Positions 5,704-7,871 of a stretch of DNA of 7,871 bases are shown one piece after another. The stretch is from a bacterium (lineage in GTDB: Bacteria > Bacillota_I > Bacilli_A > RF39 > UBA660): NCBI GenBank assembly GCA_029012525.1, contig JAQXMG010000063.1, positions 1 through 7,871 on the forward strand, read 5' to 3'. Position 1 is the stretch's first letter. The number at the start of each line of letters is the position of its first letter. Position numbers and translations under genes: made by a program. A model generated the notes under the pieces. That model searched no databases. It had not been told where the DNA came from and worked only from the letters and a program-made list of their open reading frames with translations.

Positions 5704-6830
5704 TATTCTTTAACAAATTTTTCAAATTTATCTATTTCTTTTGAAGAAAGTTCAGTTTTTGCCAATTCTTCAAATAATTTCTTTTGTTCTTTTGATAATT
5801 TTTTAGGCATTACTACATCAATTATAATATAGAAGTCTCCTTTTACATCGTAATTTGGATCTTTAACACCTTTTCCTTTAATTCTATGTTTGTCATTTGT
5901 TTTTGATCCTTCAGGTACTGTTAAAGTTACAACACCATATGGTGTTTTAATATCTTTTTTACAACCAAATATTGCTTCAGTTATAGTAATTGGTAATTTT
6001 AAATAAATATCGTTTCCTCTTCTTTCATAAAAGTCATGTGGTTTTACAACAAATTCAATATATAAATCACCATTTTCACAACCTACGTCTCCTACTTCTC
6101 CATAGCCTTTTAGTCTTACTCTATTTCCAGTATTTACTCCTTCAGGTACTGTTACAGTTACTTCTTTGGTTGTTCTAACACGACCTTTACCATGACATTT
6201 ACTGCATACTCTTTGGTAAACTTTACCAGTTCCTTCACATTTACTACAAGTAGTTCTTGTTAAAAAACTACCAAATATAGTTCTTTGTTCTCCGGTTATT
6301 TGACCACTACCATGACATTCAGGGCATGTTTTAGAATCAAAGCCTCCGTCACCATGACAAGAGTTGCATTCTTCCATAGTAGTTATTTCAATGTCTTTTT
6401 TACAACCTAAAACAGCTTCCATAAATGTAATATTCATTGTAGCTAAACTATCATTGCCTTTTCTTTTAGTATTTCTCCTTCCAAAATTAGATCCTCCAAA
6501 AGAAAATGAAGCAAAATCATTATCATCTCTCATTAAATCTTCAAAAATTGAAGAAAAATCAAAACCATTAAAGTTAAATCCACCCATTCCACTTGATGCG
6601 TTATTGTCATCAAATGCAGCATGACCATATTTATCGGATTGTTTTCTTCTATTTTCATCTGATAAAACTGCATAAGCTTCTTGAATTTCTTTAAATTTTT
6701 CTTCTGCCCCTGGTTCTTTATTTATATCGGGGTGATATTTTTTTGCAAGACGTCTAAAAGCAAGCTTTATTTCATCATTAGATGCAGACTTTTCTACACC
6801 TAATACCTCATAATAATCTTTTTTTGTCAT
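5703..6830 (-). CDS. dnaJ: Chaperone protein DnaJ (class I Hsp40)
   Basis: This cytoplasmic co-chaperone stimulates DnaK ATPase activity and delivers unfolded clients. The 375-residue length is typical of the family. The J domain covers about 4-70 with HPD at 33-35. A Gly/Phe-rich segment (about 81-118) contains the DFSSIFEDLM stretch. Four zinc-binding CxxCxGxG repeats start at Cys 155, 169, 195 and 209, and the two C-terminal substrate-binding beta domains follow to about 343. One small deviation is QSDKYG where most DnaJ have a QYDxxG-type motif at the end of the J domain. ATG 6830 has AAAGGAG 6 nt upstream. It starts 16 nt after the pepF stop, so the two are probably co-transcribed. The usual upstream partners hrcA, grpE and dnaK are not adjacent, and I see no CIRCE inverted repeat here. 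It ends at a strong terminator. Confidence 0.97.
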   Translation of the reverse strand: MTKKDYYEVLGVEKSASNDEIKLAFRRLAKKYHPDINKEPGAEEKFKEIQEAYAVLSDENRRKQSDKYGHAAFDDNNASSGMGGFNFNGFDFSSIFEDLMRDDNDFASFSFGGSNFGRRNTKRKGNDSLATMNITFMEAVLGCKKDIEITTMEECNSCHGDGGFDSKTCPECHGSGQITGEQRTIFGSFLTRTTCSKCEGTGKVYQRVCSKCHGKGRVRTTKEVTVTVPEGVNTGNRVRLKGYGEVGDVGCENGDLYIEFVVKPHDFYERRGNDIYLKLPITITEAIFGCKKDIKTPYGVVTLTVPEGSKTNDKHRIKGKGVKDPNYDVKGDFYIIIDVVMPKKLSKEQKKLFEELAKTELSSKEIDKFEKFVKE

Positions 6831-6846
6831 ATACTACTCCTTTGTT

Positions 6847-7871
6847 TTAGAAAATATTTTTAAATTCTTCAATTGTTTCATCAAATAAATCAAGAGCCTT
6901 ATCAATTGTATCATCATTTGCTATATCAACATTTGCAAGTTTTAATAGATTAAGTGAATAATCACTTCCTCCACTTTTTAGTAGTTTCATATAGTTTTCT
7001 AATGCTCCCTCTTTATTTTCTAAAATATCACTTACAATTTTACAAGCAATTGATATTCCTGTTGCATATTTATAAACATAAAATCCTTTATAAAAATGTG
7101 AAATTCTTGCCCATTCTAATCTTATTTCTTCATCACTTATAATATCATTTCCATAGTATTTTTTATTTAATTCTAAATAAGTATTGCTTATTTCTTCTTC
7201 AGTTAGAATAGTTCCATTTTGTTCTTTATCATAAAGTGTCTTTTCAAACTCTGCAAACATTGTCTGTCTGATTAAAGTTGTTCTTAGCATTTCAAGTAAA
7301 TTATTTAAATAATATAGTTTTTCTTCTTTTGTAGTTGAATTATTATACATATATTTATTTAAAAGTATTTCATTTACTGTTGATGCTATTTCTGCTAAAA
7401 AGATAGTATATGATGAAGTTTGATAAGGATTATTCTTTTTAGAATAATAACTATGCATAGAATGACCTAATTCATGAGCTATTGTTGATACATCGTTAAA
7501 TGTTCCTTCAAAGTTTAATAAAACATAAGGAAGTGTATCATAACTGCCCCAAGAATAAGCTCCAGTTTGTTTATTTCTATTATGGTATACATCGATACAA
7601 TTACTATTAATTATTTCTGTTAAATCTTTAATATAATTATCACCAAGTGGTGCTAAAGCTTTTTTTACAATTTCAATAGCAGATTCAAATGTATATTTTT
7701 TATCATGATAAACAAGTGGTACATAGATATCATACATATGAAGTTCATCTAAGTTTAGAACTTTTTTTCTTAATTTTATATATTTATAAGATATATCAAT
7801 TCTTTCATTTACTTTTTTTATCAATCTATCATAAATTGCTTCGTCAATATTTTCTTGATATAAATACATAT
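6847..7871 (-). CDS. pepF: Oligoendopeptidase F, C-terminal part (M3 metallopeptidase), 5' end beyond window
   Basis: This is a cytoplasmic zinc metallopeptidase that cleaves short peptides. Only the last 340 or so residues are visible; family members are about 600 long, so the N-terminal portion lies to the right of the window and the Met at 7869 is internal, not the start. The catalytic motif HELGH (residues 132-136 counted from that Met) supplies two zinc-binding His and the catalytic Glu. A further Glu at about 160 in FLAEIAS is the expected third ligand. The preceding GAYSWGSYD and LLNFEG segments and following SYYSKKNNPY are characteristic of PepF rather than of the thimet or Dcp branches. 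The C-terminal helical part appears intact to the TAA stop. It is the upstream gene of dnaJ, with a 16-nt gap. No truncation or frameshift is visible. Confidence 0.93.
   Translation of the reverse strand, partial: MYLYQENIDEAIYDRLIKKVNERIDISYKYIKLRKKVLNLDELHMYDIYVPLVYHDKKYTFESAIEIVKKALAPLGDNYIKDLTEIINSNCIDVYHNRNKQTGAYSWGSYDTLPYVLLNFEGTFNDVSTIAHELGHSMHSYYSKKNNPYQTSSYTIFLAEIASTVNEILLNKYMYNNSTTKEEKLYYLNNLLEMLRTTLIRQTMFAEFEKTLYDKEQNGTILTEEEISNTYLELNKKYYGNDIISDEEIRLEWARISHFYKGFYVYKYATGISIACKIVSDILENKEGALENYMKLLKSGGSDYSLNLLKLANVDIANDDTIDKALDLFDETIEEFKNIF

Noticed and set aside
6831..6846. CIRCE heat-shock operator before dnaJ
   Set aside because: The 16-nt gap is too short and contains only the ribosome binding site; no TTAGCACTC-type inverted repeat is seen.
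1..7871. Reassignment of TGA to Trp (Mollicutes-type code)
   Set aside because: Trp is encoded by TGG in the pilin genes, stops are TAA or TAG, and no long frame is interrupted by in-frame TGA. The window gives no evidence for recoding.
1..7871. CRISPR array, tRNA, rRNA, insertion sequence or transposase
   Set aside because: No regularly spaced short repeats, no cloverleaf-like GC-rich segment, and no transposase motif or terminal inverted repeats were seen; the only long repeat is the coding Hint duplication and weaker pilin-head similarity.

Overview
The window is an AT-rich stretch in which every supported gene lies on the minus strand, so the annotation reads from right to left. The low GC, strong AGGTGA-type ribosome binding sites, standard use of TGG for Trp and TAA/TAG stops, and the PepF and DnaJ sequences suggest a low-GC Firmicute. 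It is possibly one of the uncultured Bacilli or Mollicutes-related gut lineages. This placement is an inference from composition and gene style, not from a phylogenetic marker search.

Layout in transcription order. (1) 7871-6847: C-terminal part of an M3-family oligoendopeptidase F, cut by the window edge. (2) 6830-5703: a complete class I DnaJ, 16 nt behind pepF, probably co-transcribed and closed by a strong terminator. (3) 5582-3852, 3754-1964 and 1868-741: three consecutive type IV pilin-like (prepilin) genes. Each has a recognisable promoter and a terminator hairpin, so they look like three monocistronic units. (4) 647-1: the start of a single-pass, very acidic membrane protein that runs off the left edge. 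No gap exceeds about 120 nt, and the gaps are filled by promoters and terminators.

The unusual part is the pilin cluster. All three proteins carry a class III (prepilin peptidase) signal, a shared Cys-containing head and two Ig-like beta domains. The two larger ones then carry one or two copies of a six-cysteine module, a complete 140-residue Hint (Hedgehog/intein-type self-processing) domain, and a short unrelated tail of 23 or 27 residues. The Hint domain retains the N-terminal Cys, the TxxH motif and the terminal His-Asn, but is followed by Asp or Lys instead of the Cys/Ser/Thr of classical inteins. This resembles bacterial intein-like/pretoxin-Hint domains. The two Hint copies are about 96% identical in DNA, whereas the pilin heads are about 84% identical in protein and the middles and tails have diverged. 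The sequence therefore suggests surface pilin-like proteins that self-process at the C-terminus and vary by modules around a homogenised Hint core. The function of that processing is not known from the sequence.
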